Shown here: one piece after another, positions 1-8,995 of the stretch
Position numbering within the stretch: position 1 is the first letter of the stretch
How the letters are laid out: every line of letters starts with the position of its first letter
Source of the DNA: Thermofilaceae archaeon
Lineage (GTDB): Archaea > Thermoproteota > Thermoprotei > Thermofilales > Thermofilaceae
Length of the DNA stretch: 64,000 nt
Assembly: GCA_038731975.1 (NCBI GenBank)
Contig: JAVYQJ010000006.1
Span: forward strand, 18,411-82,410
Reading direction: 5' to 3'
Notes under the pieces: model-generated
Seen by the model: the letters and a program-made list of their open reading frames with translations, nothing else
Databases searched by the model: none
What the model was told of the DNA's origin: nothing
Translations under genes and position numbers: made by a program

Positions 1-40
1 GTGAGACTAGGTTTAAAAAGATCAGGCCTTGAGGCTGCAC

Positions 41-1954
41 GTGGGTGAGCCTCACAGCTCCCAGCTGCTTTCGGGTTTTACTTGGAGAGCCCTGCTAGTG
101 CTGCTGTTAGGGGCCGCCATCGTCGTGCCAGCCTCGATATACCTCTCGATGCTCGCGGGCGGAACTCTCGCGGGAGCAGCCGCGTTCATCATAGCTGTGC
201 TAGCAAGCCAGCTTGCCCTAACCTTCGGAGCACCACTAACTAAGCAGGAGCTCCTGATCATTTACGAGGCTTCCAGCGTCATCGCATCCGCTAACGCTGC
301 CGGTATCGGCTTCTACTGGATCATCTTCAGGATGTTCTACGTGAAGAACCCGATCACCTGGGCCTACACGATCGACGGCGTCCCCATACCGCTCCGCGTC
401 CCCAGCTGGCTCGCTCCCCCCTTGGGCTCCTCCGCCTACCTCGAGAGGACGCTCTTCCACCCCGACATACTCGCGCCAGCTCTCGTTTACATCTCCTTCA
501 CCGCTCTCTTCCTGATCGCGGAGCTAGCGATGCTGATGATCCTCTCCTTCACCTTTCTCGAGGTGGAGAGGCTCCCCTTCCCCTTCTCGAGGATCGATGC
601 GATGCTCGTCGACACCCTCTCGGAGCGTAGGCCGGATCGGGTGAAGTTCTTCATGGCTGCGCTGACCTTCGGCGCCATCTACGGGCTCTTCGTCGTCGCC
701 CTGCCGTACGTCGCCGGGATAGCCTTCATCCCGCTCCCCTGGCTCGACCTGACGCCGCTAACCGAGCCATACATGCCGGGAGCCCTGCTGGGAATCGCGA
801 CCGACTTGACGCCGTGGGCGGGTGGATTAGTCGTCCCCTTCGAGGCTGGCGTGGGCATCGTGCTGGGTTCGATGGCCACCTGGGGCTTCGGGAACTGGCT
901 TGTTCGCGAGTACCTACCGGGAGTCTTCCCGGAGTGGGTCTCTGAGTACCGGCCCGGGATGGGGATAGCCTTGATATGGCAGCGCTCAATGTTCAGAGTC
1001 TGGTTCGCCCCCCAGATCGGCGTAGCGCTAGGCCTCTCACTCGTGATGATCGCCAGGTTCAGGAGGAGCATCGCGAAGGCCTTCGCCGCGCTGTCTCGGG
1101 CCATCAAGTCGCCGGCCGAGAGCAGGGGCTACCCGTCGATGATGATCCTGATCTCGATGTACCTGGCTGGTACCACGGGGTCCGCCCTGCTCCACTGGTA
1201 CTTGACCGGTTTCCCGCTCTGGATCTCACTGCTCTACTCCGTTGCGCTCAGCCTCCTCATCGGGGTGGCATCGACGGCCGCCATCGGCGAGACGGGGTTC
1301 TCCATCTCCCTACCCTACCTCTGGCACACAATCGTCTACTTCTCCGACTACCGCGACTACCCGGGCTGGGTGATCATGCCGGTCCTAGCTGGTACACAGT
1401 CGCCCGGCTTAACCAACATGATGAGCGCTGCCTACTTAACCCAGACGAAGCCGATGGATCTCGTTAAGGCCATTGTAGTGGCGTTCATCGTCACGCAGGT
1501 ACTCGGCGTCCTATCGCTCGACCTCTTCTGGAGGATCGCGCCAATACCCAGTAGCGCTTACCCGTTCACCCTCTTCGATTGGGCTAGGATCGCGATAGGC
1601 GACTCCCTCCTCGTCACGAGGAGCATAAGGATAGACCCTCTCGTCCTCCTAACCAGCGCGGGCGCGGGCGCCGGCGTAGTTGCCCTCCTAGAGGCGCTCA
1701 GGCTCTACGCGGGCGTGCCGATCTCGGGCCCCGGCTTCGTCGTCGGAGTAATGACGCTGACCCCCTACGCTGCATCAGTGTTTTTATCCTCTGCGCTCAG
1801 TAACCTCGTCCTCTCGAAGGTGTTCGGGAGGGAGAGGTGGATGGAGATGCGGTCGGTGGTCGCGGCCGGCATGATGGCGGGCTACGGCATCATCATAGGC
1901 TTATCGATAGCTGGCCTGTTCATCGCGAAGTCCTCCTGGCTCTGGCCGTGGTGA
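41..1954 (+). CDS. OPT-like multi-span membrane transporter
   Basis: About 637 residues, mostly hydrophobic, with a first membrane segment near residues 15-35 and roughly a dozen more to the C-terminus. There is no signal peptide, ATP-binding motif or soluble domain. Size and layout resemble the large archaeal/bacterial membrane proteins related to oligopeptide transporters (OPT superfamily); the substrate cannot be read. I chose GTG 41 because an AT-rich TATA-like box (tttaaaaag, 12-20) lies about 25 nt upstream, which fits a leaderless transcript; TTG 29 is the alternative. The stop lies 5 nt before the start of the next gene, so the two are probably one operon. Family assignment is by general appearance and is moderate. 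Confidence 0.6.
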   Translation: MGEPHSSQLLSGFTWRALLVLLLGAAIVVPASIYLSMLAGGTLAGAAAFIIAVLASQLALTFGAPLTKQELLIIYEASSVIASANAAGIGFYWIIFRMFYVKNPITWAYTIDGVPIPLRVPSWLAPPLGSSAYLERTLFHPDILAPALVYISFTALFLIAELAMLMILSFTFLEVERLPFPFSRIDAMLVDTLSERRPDRVKFFMAALTFGAIYGLFVVALPYVAGIAFIPLPWLDLTPLTEPYMPGALLGIATDLTPWAGGLVVPFEAGVGIVLGSMATWGFGNWLVREYLPGVFPEWVSEYRPGMGIALIWQRSMFRVWFAPQIGVALGLSLVMIARFRRSIAKAFAALSRAIKSPAESRGYPSMMILISMYLAGTTGSALLHWYLTGFPLWISLLYSVALSLLIGVASTAAIGETGFSISLPYLWHTIVYFSDYRDYPGWVIMPVLAGTQSPGLTNMMSAAYLTQTKPMDLVKAIVVAFIVTQVLGVLSLDLFWRIAPIPSSAYPFTLFDWARIAIGDSLLVTRSIRIDPLVLLTSAGAGAGVVALLEALRLYAGVPISGPGFVVGVMTLTPYAASVFLSSALSNLVLSKVFGRERWMEMRSVVAAGMMAGYGIIIGLSIAGLFIAKSSWLWPW

Positions 1955-1959
1955 GAGCT

Positions 1960-4900
1960 GTGAACCGCGCGCGCCTCCCGCTTCTGGTCGCCCTCCTCGC
2001 ATTACTCGGCGCCAGCCTACTAGCGAAGCCTGAAGCTGACTACGGGGCTTCAGTAGCTTCCCAGCTCGACTTCGCCCTCATTGAGGAGCACGCGCGCATC
2101 CTTTCAACGCTCGGGTCCAGAGTTGTCGGCTACCCCGGCTACCTCAGAGCCCTCGAGTACATAACGGGGAAGCTGAGGGAGATGGGCCTCGAACCTGAAG
2201 TGCAGACCTTCAAGGTGGTCACACCACTCGAGGAGGAGGTCTTCATTGAAGTCGGCGGTGCCCGCTACCCTCTACATCTGGTTTGGCCGAACGCGATGTT
2301 CATGGTTTCGTCGACGCCGCCCGAGGGGGTTGTAGGGCGCCTCGTCTACGTCGGCGGGGGTAGGGCTGAGGACATGAAGGGCAAGGAGATCAACGGTAGC
2401 ATCGTGCTCATGGATTTCAACTCCTACGATAACTGGCTGAGGGCTGCGGATCTCGGCGCAAAGGTTGTGGTGCTGCTCGAGCCCGAGGATACGGACAGGT
2501 ACGAAGCTCTCGCCAAGTTCGTCAGCGCACCCGTCAAGTTCACGAGGGTTTACGCCACCAGGGAGGTGGCCAGGGAGCTCCTGAAGCAGGAGGGTAAGGT
2601 GGCCAGGCTCGTCGTTAAAGCCAGGATGGCGGAGGTGGAGGCCTACAACATCATTGCCAGGATCAACGGTACGGCGAACCCGAGCGACGTAATCGTGATT
2701 GCGACGAACTACGATTCCTGGTCCGTCGTCCCCGCGGTCTCGACGGGCTACACCGAGGCGATGAACACGGCGTTCCTCCTGGAGCTCGCCCGAGCTCTAG
2801 CTAGTAACCCGCCCCGCTTCAGCGTGTGGATAGCATTCCTCTCAGGCTTCTACCAGGGGCTCGCGGGCCCCAGAGCCTTCGTGGAGAAGTACTTCTACTC
2901 GCCGGAGGTGCTCAGCGGGAGCCTCAGGGTCTGGCTGATGCTAGGGGTGCAGTTGAGCGACGAGTCCCCCAAGGTGTCGACGATGTTCGTCGGCCTGGGT
3001 TTAAGGTACGGGGCCGGCTCCTCCCAAGTGGCCGGGAAGTTCACCTGGATCAAGGGGAGGCTCTACGCGTACTCCCGCTCCCCGCAGCTGCTCGAGCTCG
3101 TCAGGCGGGCTCTGGGCGCGGAGGTGAAGCCCGAGGACATCTACGAGGACTACCTCGAGGCTTCGGGCTGGTGGGGTACTCAACAGGTCCCCTACATGCT
3201 GATCAGCGAGCCGGCCACCATGGCCGGTACCGCCTCGTTCACCTTCAAGACTGCCTACTACAGGGGCCTCCGGTGGGGCACCCCGCTCGACGACTCCAAG
3301 CACTTCAAGTCGAGCAACTTCAGGGCTCAAGCCCTTGTCACAGCCTACATGGTTGCCTCCCTGGCCTCCGAGGAATCGTGGGGGCTCAGCTGGGGCTCCC
3401 ACTCGCCTCTACGCTTCGGCGTGAGGGTGGGAGTGATCGAGGGGTTCGTGGAGTTCCAGGGGGAGGTCGCTCAGCTAGACCCCTCCACGGGCTGGTACAG
3501 GCCCGTGCCCGGAGCCCTCGTGAGGGTGTACCCGGAGGGGCCCATGGGGACCTTCGCCTGGCCCTTCTCGGCCTACCTTACGTTCACCGACAGTGAAGGC
3601 CGATTCAGGGCGATCATAGGTCCGAGAGGGTCTACCCCAGCCTGGCTCTTCGACGCTTGGGTGGTCGACTGGGAGACCGGCGACGTAACTCACGCTTGCG
3701 ATAGAGGGCCCCTTTACGGCCAGCAGGTGCTCAAATCCTCCCTGGCGCCGCTCTCCCCAGTAGAGGGCGCCGTAGTGCCGGTGTTCGAGGCACGCTCGCT
3801 GACTGTCTTCAGGGTTCTATCCCCGAGCACATTGAGGAGGCCGGTCCTGCTCGACCCCCGCCAACCCACCCAGCTCCTCCTCTCCACTAGCGTGCGGCTT
3901 GAGGTCTACGATTTCGACACTAAGGGCTACCCGTACTTCTACGGCTATTGGTATGACCCGTGGGGTTACCCGCTCGTCGTTTTCGGGGAGCCGGGCTCCA
4001 GGTTGATCGTGAGCCTCAGAGTGGGCATCGGGTGGCCTGAGCTGGTTCTAGTTAACGCGAGCCCCGGCTTGAGCGAGGGCTCCGGCTTCCTGATGAGCCG
4101 CAACGTGGTGCTCCTCGCCTCCTACCTGAGGATGGCCAGCGACATGCTCCTTCTGGCTGAAGGCAGGTACGCTAAGCTAGCGGAGAGGGGGGTGAGGAGC
4201 GTCAGCGCCGAGAGGCTCCTTACCAAGGCTAGGGATTACTTGCGGAAGGCCGCCGAGAGCCTGGAGGCGAGGGACTACCCGGCTTACGAGGCCAACGCGC
4301 TGGCCGCGCTAGCGTACGCCTCGAAAGCCTACAAGGACGAGGTGATGCCCCTCTACGACGATACCGGGAAGAGCGGTCTGGCGATGCTCGCGCTGCTGGT
4401 ACCGGCTGCCTTCCTGCTAGAGAGGCTCCTGCTCCACGCCAGCGGGAGTAAGGCGAGGCTTCTGTCGCTCCTCACCACCGGCGCCGCTCTCACCGCCGTC
4501 TTCTACGTCGTTCACCCGGCCCTCTCGGTGATAACGAGCACGGCCATGAGCATGATGGGGGTCCTCCTAGTCCTCCTCTTCGCCATCGCGATTGTCGTGC
4601 TGGGCAGCGAAGCGGGCCGCGTCATCGAGGAGGAGGCTGAAAGGGCCATGGGTGTGCACAAGGTTGGGCGGGGCCACGCCGTGGTGGTGCTGCAGAGCCT
4701 GCCGGTGGCCATCGAGAACATGAGGAAGAGGCCCTTGCGGACGGCCTTAACCCTGGCCGCCCTCGTCGCGACGGTCGTGGCGGTTACATCGCTGACGTCC
4801 GTCACCTACTACACGGACGTCGTGTTCACAAGGGTTTTAGACGAGTCCCCGGCTAGCGCTCTCCTGGTCAAGAGGGGGTATGCCGTCCCCCTCTACGACG

Positions 4901-6414
4901 TCCTAGACGCACCCCTTCTAGCCTACCTTAGGGCCACGGCGCCGGGCTTTCGTCTATACCCGCGAGCCTGGAGTTACCCCTCCATGGGCCTGCGGCAGGG
5001 GTATTCAGCCCCGGTTTTCGGAGCAGGTCGCCTGGAAGCGGGTGCTAGGGTAGCCGCCCTGCTCGGCTTGTCCGGGGATGAGGTGGCAGAGAAGTTCTCC
5101 AGCATCATCGTTGAGGGCCTCACCTCCGAGGCCCTAAGCAACCTCTTCGATGAAGGGTTGAACGTCTGCCTGCTCCCGCGAAGCGCCGCAAGGGCCTTAG
5201 GGGTAAGCGTGGGCGACACCATCACCTTCGCAGGCTTCGATTTAGTCGTGGTGGGGATCTTCGACGACGCATCTGCTGGAGCGCTGCTCGATCTCGACGG
5301 AACTTCGCTGGCTCCGATCAGGCCTGACCACAACACGGTGATCGCCATGGAGCCCCCTGGTGCCCCGCCCAGCGTCCCCTCGAGCGCCAGCTGGAGCGAG
5401 ATCATCGTAGTGCCCTTCTCCTTCGCGCTCAAGAGCGGCTACCTTGCCTCCGTCGAGCTCACCCCAACGGGGGAGGTCAGCGAGGCGGAGCTGACGGAGG
5501 TCGCCAAGGATGTTACGCTGGCTACCGAACTCAAAACCTACGTTGGGGTGAAGGGCGTTGGGGTGAGGAGCGGAGCTAGGGTCACCAGCTACCTGTTCCT
5601 GGGCTGGGAAATCATACCCATAGTGCTGACGATCGGAGCTCTCAACATGACGGTCACTCTGCTGGGCAGCCTGAAGGAGAGGGTGCGAGAAACCTACGTT
5701 TTCACCGCGGTAGGCTTGTCGCCGCTCGGTTCCGCGCTCATGTATATGACGGAGGCAGTCACGTACGCCGTCATAGCCGTTGTAGCCGGCTACGTGCTAG
5801 GCTTCGCCGCCAATAAGGCTCTCGCAGCTGCGGGCGTCCTCCCGGCCGAGTACGCTCTCAATTACGCTTCCGCATTCCTCGTCGTCGCCTTCGCTGTCCT
5901 GATCTTGGCTACGTTGGCAGCGTCGCTGTACCCCAGCCTGACGGCGGCCACGCTCATCACGCCATCTCTGGAGCGCCGGTGGAAGCCGTCGACGAGGCCG
6001 AGGGGCGACTCGTGGAGCATACCGATACCGGTGAGGTTCCCCAGCAGGGATGAGGCTCTGGGGGCGCTCTACTACGTCTACGAGTACTTCACGGGGATGG
6101 GGAAGGAGAGGCCGTACTTCATCGTTCGCGAAGCCCAACCTCCAACAACCAGTCAGCCGGCCGTGGTGATGACCGTGGCTCTCTCCCCCTACGAGCTGGG
6201 TGTGACGCAGGAGGCGCAAATCGCGCTGCTCGGCGACGATATCCGGAGGGTTTACACTATAATGCTCCAGCTGAAGAGGCTGACCGGCTCGAGGAGCGTG
6301 TGGGAGTCCAACAACTACTACTTCATCGACGAGGTGAGGAAGCAGGCGCTCATGTGGAGGGCTCTACCACCCGAAAAGAGGACTGAGTACGTGAGTAAAG
6401 CGAGAAGCTTGTAA
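1960..6414 (+). CDS. Degenerate M28-peptidase domain fused to FtsX/MacB-like permease
   Basis: A 1484-residue membrane protein. Order: signal-like segment (1-22); protease-associated plus M28-like fold (about 40-480); a carboxypeptidase-regulatory-like beta domain (about 490-570); a helical linker; membrane segments near 805-880; then an FtsX/MacB-like unit with a first helix near 920-945, an extracytoplasmic domain, and three more helices after about 1210. In the M28-like part the zinc-binding motif expected as HYDS reads NYDSW (residues 250-254), and the expected acidic EE pair near 295 is replaced by FYQG, so peptidase activity is doubtful. GTG 1960 was chosen because a GGTGAG Shine-Dalgarno sits just upstream. 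The ABC ATPase partner expected for an FtsX-type permease is not visible here and may lie left of the window. Confidence 0.7.
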   Translation: MNRARLPLLVALLALLGASLLAKPEADYGASVASQLDFALIEEHARILSTLGSRVVGYPGYLRALEYITGKLREMGLEPEVQTFKVVTPLEEEVFIEVGGARYPLHLVWPNAMFMVSSTPPEGVVGRLVYVGGGRAEDMKGKEINGSIVLMDFNSYDNWLRAADLGAKVVVLLEPEDTDRYEALAKFVSAPVKFTRVYATREVARELLKQEGKVARLVVKARMAEVEAYNIIARINGTANPSDVIVIATNYDSWSVVPAVSTGYTEAMNTAFLLELARALASNPPRFSVWIAFLSGFYQGLAGPRAFVEKYFYSPEVLSGSLRVWLMLGVQLSDESPKVSTMFVGLGLRYGAGSSQVAGKFTWIKGRLYAYSRSPQLLELVRRALGAEVKPEDIYEDYLEASGWWGTQQVPYMLISEPATMAGTASFTFKTAYYRGLRWGTPLDDSKHFKSSNFRAQALVTAYMVASLASEESWGLSWGSHSPLRFGVRVGVIEGFVEFQGEVAQLDPSTGWYRPVPGALVRVYPEGPMGTFAWPFSAYLTFTDSEGRFRAIIGPRGSTPAWLFDAWVVDWETGDVTHACDRGPLYGQQVLKSSLAPLSPVEGAVVPVFEARSLTVFRVLSPSTLRRPVLLDPRQPTQLLLSTSVRLEVYDFDTKGYPYFYGYWYDPWGYPLVVFGEPGSRLIVSLRVGIGWPELVLVNASPGLSEGSGFLMSRNVVLLASYLRMASDMLLLAEGRYAKLAERGVRSVSAERLLTKARDYLRKAAESLEARDYPAYEANALAALAYASKAYKDEVMPLYDDTGKSGLAMLALLVPAAFLLERLLLHASGSKARLLSLLTTGAALTAVFYVVHPALSVITSTAMSMMGVLLVLLFAIAIVVLGSEAGRVIEEEAERAMGVHKVGRGHAVVVLQSLPVAIENMRKRPLRTALTLAALVATVVAVTSLTSVTYYTDVVFTRVLDESPASALLVKRGYAVPLYDVLDAPLLAYLRATAPGFRLYPRAWSYPSMGLRQGYSAPVFGAGRLEAGARVAALLGLSGDEVAEKFSSIIVEGLTSEALSNLFDEGLNVCLLPRSAARALGVSVGDTITFAGFDLVVVGIFDDASAGALLDLDGTSLAPIRPDHNTVIAMEPPGAPPSVPSSASWSEIIVVPFSFALKSGYLASVELTPTGEVSEAELTEVAKDVTLATELKTYVGVKGVGVRSGARVTSYLFLGWEIIPIVLTIGALNMTVTLLGSLKERVRETYVFTAVGLSPLGSALMYMTEAVTYAVIAVVAGYVLGFAANKALAAAGVLPAEYALNYASAFLVVAFAVLILATLAASLYPSLTAATLITPSLERRWKPSTRPRGDSWSIPIPVRFPSRDEALGALYYVYEYFTGMGKERPYFIVREAQPPTTSQPAVVMTVALSPYELGVTQEAQIALLGDDIRRVYTIMLQLKRLTGSRSVWESNNYYFIDEVRKQALMWRALPPEKRTEYVSKARSL

Positions 6415-6427
6415 CCCCCGGCTTCTC

Positions 6428-7471
6428 CTACTCGCACCAGTACTTCAGCAGTTCCTTATGGGCTTCGAGAAGCAGCAGGGGGTCGCCCGGAGTCAGGGTG
6501 AAGTACAGCCCCCCCACTTCAAGCAGCCTTAGCCCCAGGTCCCGAGCCACTGCTGGAGCAAGCCGTTTCGCGCCGCGGCCGACGAACACGAGCTTCCCTT
6601 CGCGCAGTGAAACCACCTTAAGGTCGGGGGGAGGAAGGGTGTCTTCGATCTCGGTGCCCGCGGGGGGCGAGGAGCCGACTACGACTCGGCAGGCCGACCC
6701 CCTGAGGATCTTGAACGTGAGAGGGTGGAAACGCTTTACGCCCAGCTCCGCCATCGCATCGGCCTCGCTCAACCCAACCTGCTTCAGGGGATGCGCTGTA
6801 GGCACGAGGTCGGGGTCTGCGCTCATCAAGCAGGGGGTGTCCGTCACGAGGTACAGCTCACCGGCGTTGAGAGCCGCCGCCACAAGCGAGGCGGTGAGGT
6901 CTGAGGCGCCCCTACCCATCGTCGTCGTCCGCCCATCCCTAGTGGATCCCACGAACCCGGCAACGACGACCGCGTCGTACTTGGGCAGCAGCGGCTCGAG
7001 AGCCCGCCTAATGCCGGCGAAGCAGTCCTCCACTAGAGGCCTCGCCTCGCCAAATCGATCGTCGGTCACGATCCCGGCTTCACCGCCGTCGAGAGCGATC
7101 ACCCGAGAGGCTAAGCCCTCAAGGGCGGCTGCCATCGTGTAGGCTGAAACCCGCTCCCCCGTCGCGAGGATCTCGTCGAGGAGCTGGCGCGAGGGGTGGT
7201 TCGAGTAGGCCTTGAAGGCTCTCGTGCAGCGGTCCACCCACTTCTCGAACCCCTTCGCCCCCACCTCCTCAGCCACGCTGACGATCGAGTCTAACGTCTC
7301 GTGGAGCATCCTCTCGTCTCGGGTTTCGGCGGCGTGCAGCAGAGCATCCGTCACGCCCCTCATGGCTGAAACCACGATTACGCGGGCACCGAGCTCGAGC
7401 GCCAGCTTCGCGTGCCTCGCGTAATCGCTCGCAGCTCTAAGCACTGAACCCCCCACCTTCACTACGCGCAC
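6428..7471 (-). CDS. Aspartokinase-like amino acid kinase
   Basis: 347 residues with the amino acid kinase fold of aspartate kinases: KVGGS at 5-9 (phosphate loop), GRGASDLTA mid-protein (aspartokinase GRGGSD motif) and a TDTP...SADPDLVP stretch resembling the TDVDGVYTADP signature. The C-terminal ~70 residues may be a shortened ACT-like region; classical aspartokinases are about 450 residues with two ACT domains, so this is a short form. It would make aspartyl phosphate for Lys/Thr/Met synthesis; no other gene of that pathway is nearby. GTG 7471 lies about 27 nt from a TATA-like box (gtttaaaaa, 7494-7502, read on the minus strand), so a leaderless start is likely. Its 3' end faces the M28/FtsX gene. 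Confidence 0.78.
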   Translation of the reverse strand: MRVVKVGGSVLRAASDYARHAKLALELGARVIVVSAMRGVTDALLHAAETRDERMLHETLDSIVSVAEEVGAKGFEKWVDRCTRAFKAYSNHPSRQLLDEILATGERVSAYTMAAALEGLASRVIALDGGEAGIVTDDRFGEARPLVEDCFAGIRRALEPLLPKYDAVVVAGFVGSTRDGRTTTMGRGASDLTASLVAAALNAGELYLVTDTPCLMSADPDLVPTAHPLKQVGLSEADAMAELGVKRFHPLTFKILRGSACRVVVGSSPPAGTEIEDTLPPPDLKVVSLREGKLVFVGRGAKRLAPAVARDLGLRLLEVGGLYFTLTPGDPLLLLEAHKELLKYWCE

Positions 7472-7569
7472 GTCCGCGCGCTTCGCGCACCCCGTTTAAA
7501 AACTTTAAGCATTAATTACCCCTGCTCATTCCGCCCAAGATATTACTCATGTTCATATAAAAGGATTAA

Positions 7570-7869
7570 ATGGTGAGCTCTCCTGCTCCCCGCGTGGATG
7601 CCAGGCTCCTCAGAGAGGTTCTCAAGCTGGCAGCTAACGGCCCCATCACCCTACCGCAGCTGGCGGAAAAGCTGGGTGTTGGTGTTGGCGAAGCTGAAGC
7701 ATTGATAGGCGCGCTGCTCGCGCACAGCTACCTGAGGGAGGTGAAGCCCTCGGATTGCACCGCCTGCCCCCTTAAGGGGGTTTGCGCGGTCAACGTCACG
7801 AGGGGCGTGCGCGTCTTCGAGTTGACCGAAAAGGGCCGCAGGGTTATCGAGCGCGGAGCTTCACTTTGA
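7570..7869 (+). CDS. Winged-helix protein with Fe-S-type cysteine motif
   Basis: 99 residues. The first ~60 form a winged-helix DNA-binding fold (LPQLAEKLGV as helix 2, then a recognition helix). A cysteine cluster C-x2-C-x5-C near residues 58-67 follows, as in FeoC-like or other Fe-S/zinc-sensing small regulators, then a beta wing ending in LTEKGRRVIERG. The role is inferred as a metal- or redox-responsive repressor; the target is unknown. It is divergent from the aspartokinase gene, with 98 nt between starts. A weak TATA-like gatatta lies about 28 nt upstream of ATG 7570. Its last 26 nt overlap the convergent small gene at 7844. Confidence 0.65.
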   Translation: MVSSPAPRVDARLLREVLKLAANGPITLPQLAEKLGVGVGEAEALIGALLAHSYLREVKPSDCTACPLKGVCAVNVTRGVRVFELTEKGRRVIERGASL

Positions 7870-8059
7870 TCACGTCGCCTACGACGGAGACCTCGTACCC
7901 CTCGTCTCTCAGCATGTTCAGGGCCTCGATCACTTCGTCGTAGCTGTAGCCCTCCACCTCAAGCTCCGGTATGAGCACACGACCTACGCCTCCGAACACG
8001 TCCCTAGATGCGATGCTCAGGATGCGCGCGGCCAGCTCCTCAACCCTCCTTGCTCTCAT
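7844..8059 (-). CDS. Small conserved-looking protein of unknown function
   Basis: 71 residues, not recognised. It has two predicted helices followed by a beta-hairpin-like end (YEVSVVGDVIKVKLR), as in small alpha/beta or winged-helix-like proteins. ATG 8059 lies inside the last 20 nt of the phosphoribosyltransferase gene, so the two are probably co-transcribed and translationally coupled. Codon use resembles its neighbours, which supports real coding. The 3' end overlaps the convergent winged-helix gene by 26 nt. Confidence 0.5.
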   Translation of the reverse strand: MRARRVEELAARILSIASRDVFGGVGRVLIPELEVEGYSYDEVIEALNMLRDEGYEVSVVGDVIKVKLRAR

Positions 8060-8510
8060 ACCTCTCCCACGGGAACACGGGGCAGGAGGTCATGAAGATA
8101 GCGTAGTAGTCGGGCACCTCAACCATTTCGCGCGACCTCACCACGAGCACGGCCGTCTTCACCTCGCCAGCCCCCTTAGAGATGAGCAGCTCCCGGGCGG
8201 CTTTCAGCGTCAGTCCCGTCCTGGCTACGTCGTCGACTACCAGGACTCGCTCACCGTTAAGCTGTGGGACGCTGTCGCGCAGCAGAAGGGGTTCCCCGTG
8301 GATTTCTCGTGGCGGCTTCTCGTCGCTGTACCTCCTGAACTCGACCTCGTACACGCGGTCGATGTTCAGCCTAGCTGCGATGATTAAGGCCGGGTAGATC
8401 CCGCCCCTCATTACGGCGACTATAGCGTCAATCCTTTCGCGCCGAACCTCCTCAGCCAGCGTTAGGGAGAGGCCGAGCACGTCCGACCACGTCAACTCAG
8501 CTGTTCGCAT
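8040..8510 (-). CDS. Purine-type phosphoribosyltransferase
   Basis: About 156 residues with a type I phosphoribosyltransferase fold. The PRPP-binding loop is VLVVDDVARTGLTL, preceded by an AVMRGGIYPA segment that matches the first phosphate-binding loop. Length and pattern fit archaeal hypoxanthine/xanthine-guanine phosphoribosyltransferases, which salvage free purine bases with PRPP; the exact base is not readable. I prefer ATG 8510, which has a GGAG-type Shine-Dalgarno, over ATG 8528, because the TATA-like box at 8542-8551 would place the transcript start near 8520, downstream of ATG 8528. Confidence 0.75.
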   Translation of the reverse strand: MRTAELTWSDVLGLSLTLAEEVRRERIDAIVAVMRGGIYPALIIAARLNIDRVYEVEFRRYSDEKPPREIHGEPLLLRDSVPQLNGERVLVVDDVARTGLTLKAARELLISKGAGEVKTAVLVVRSREMVEVPDYYAIFMTSCPVFPWERYESKEG

Positions 8511-8541
8511 CTCAGCTCCTGCGCCCATGGCTAGCGCCAGA

Positions 8542-8551
8542 CTTTAAGCTT
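8542..8551. promoter_or_regulatory. TATA-like box between divergent genes
   Basis: The near-palindrome ctttaagctt lies 24 nt upstream of GTG 8570 and about 36 nt from ATG 8510 on the other strand. The spacing suggests a leaderless transcript on the plus strand and a short-leader transcript on the minus strand. Confidence 0.5.
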
Positions 8552-8569
8552 ACGAGGCTCGAAGGGCTT

Positions 8570-8989
8570 GTGCGAATCTACCTTGCGGCACCTATGAAGG
8601 GGGTGAGGGTGGCCCTCGAGACTGTCCGCGCAATCTACGCCGCGCTGAGGGAAATCGGATGCGAGGTTTTGACGCCTCACGTAATCGACGAGGTGCTCGA
8701 CGTCGACAGGGGCTTGACGCCGGAGGAGGTGTACGAGAGGGACGTGAAGCTGCTCGAGGAGGCCGACGCTTTGGTGGCGGAGGTCAGCTACCCCAGCCTC
8801 GGCGTCGGCTTCGAGATAGCATACGCGCTCCTGAAGGGTAAGAGGGTCATCGCCCTCTGCCTAGAGTCGCGCCTCGCGGAAACTTCTGCGCTCATTCGTG
8901 GGATCCGCAGCCCGAACTTCAAGCTGATAACCTACAGCGGGGTTGAGGACGCGATCGGGAAGCTCCTCGACGAGCTACGCTGCAGTTAA
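8570..8989 (+). CDS. Nucleoside 2-deoxyribosyltransferase-like protein
   Basis: 139 residues. The N-terminal MRIYLAAPM plus an acidic centre (EADALVAEVSYPSLGVGFEIAYAL) match the nucleoside 2-deoxyribosyltransferase / DNPH1 fold. In that family the Glu of the SLGVGFE segment is the nucleophile that attacks the deoxyribose C1'. DNPH1-type members hydrolyse deoxynucleoside monophosphates rather than transfer bases; sequence alone does not decide. GTG 8570 is 24 nt from a TATA-like box. The divergent neighbour is a phosphoribosyltransferase, so a nucleotide salvage or clean-up role fits. Confidence 0.7.
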   Translation: MRIYLAAPMKGVRVALETVRAIYAALREIGCEVLTPHVIDEVLDVDRGLTPEEVYERDVKLLEEADALVAEVSYPSLGVGFEIAYALLKGKRVIALCLESRLAETSALIRGIRSPNFKLITYSGVEDAIGKLLDELRCS

Positions 8990-8995
8990 TAACCG

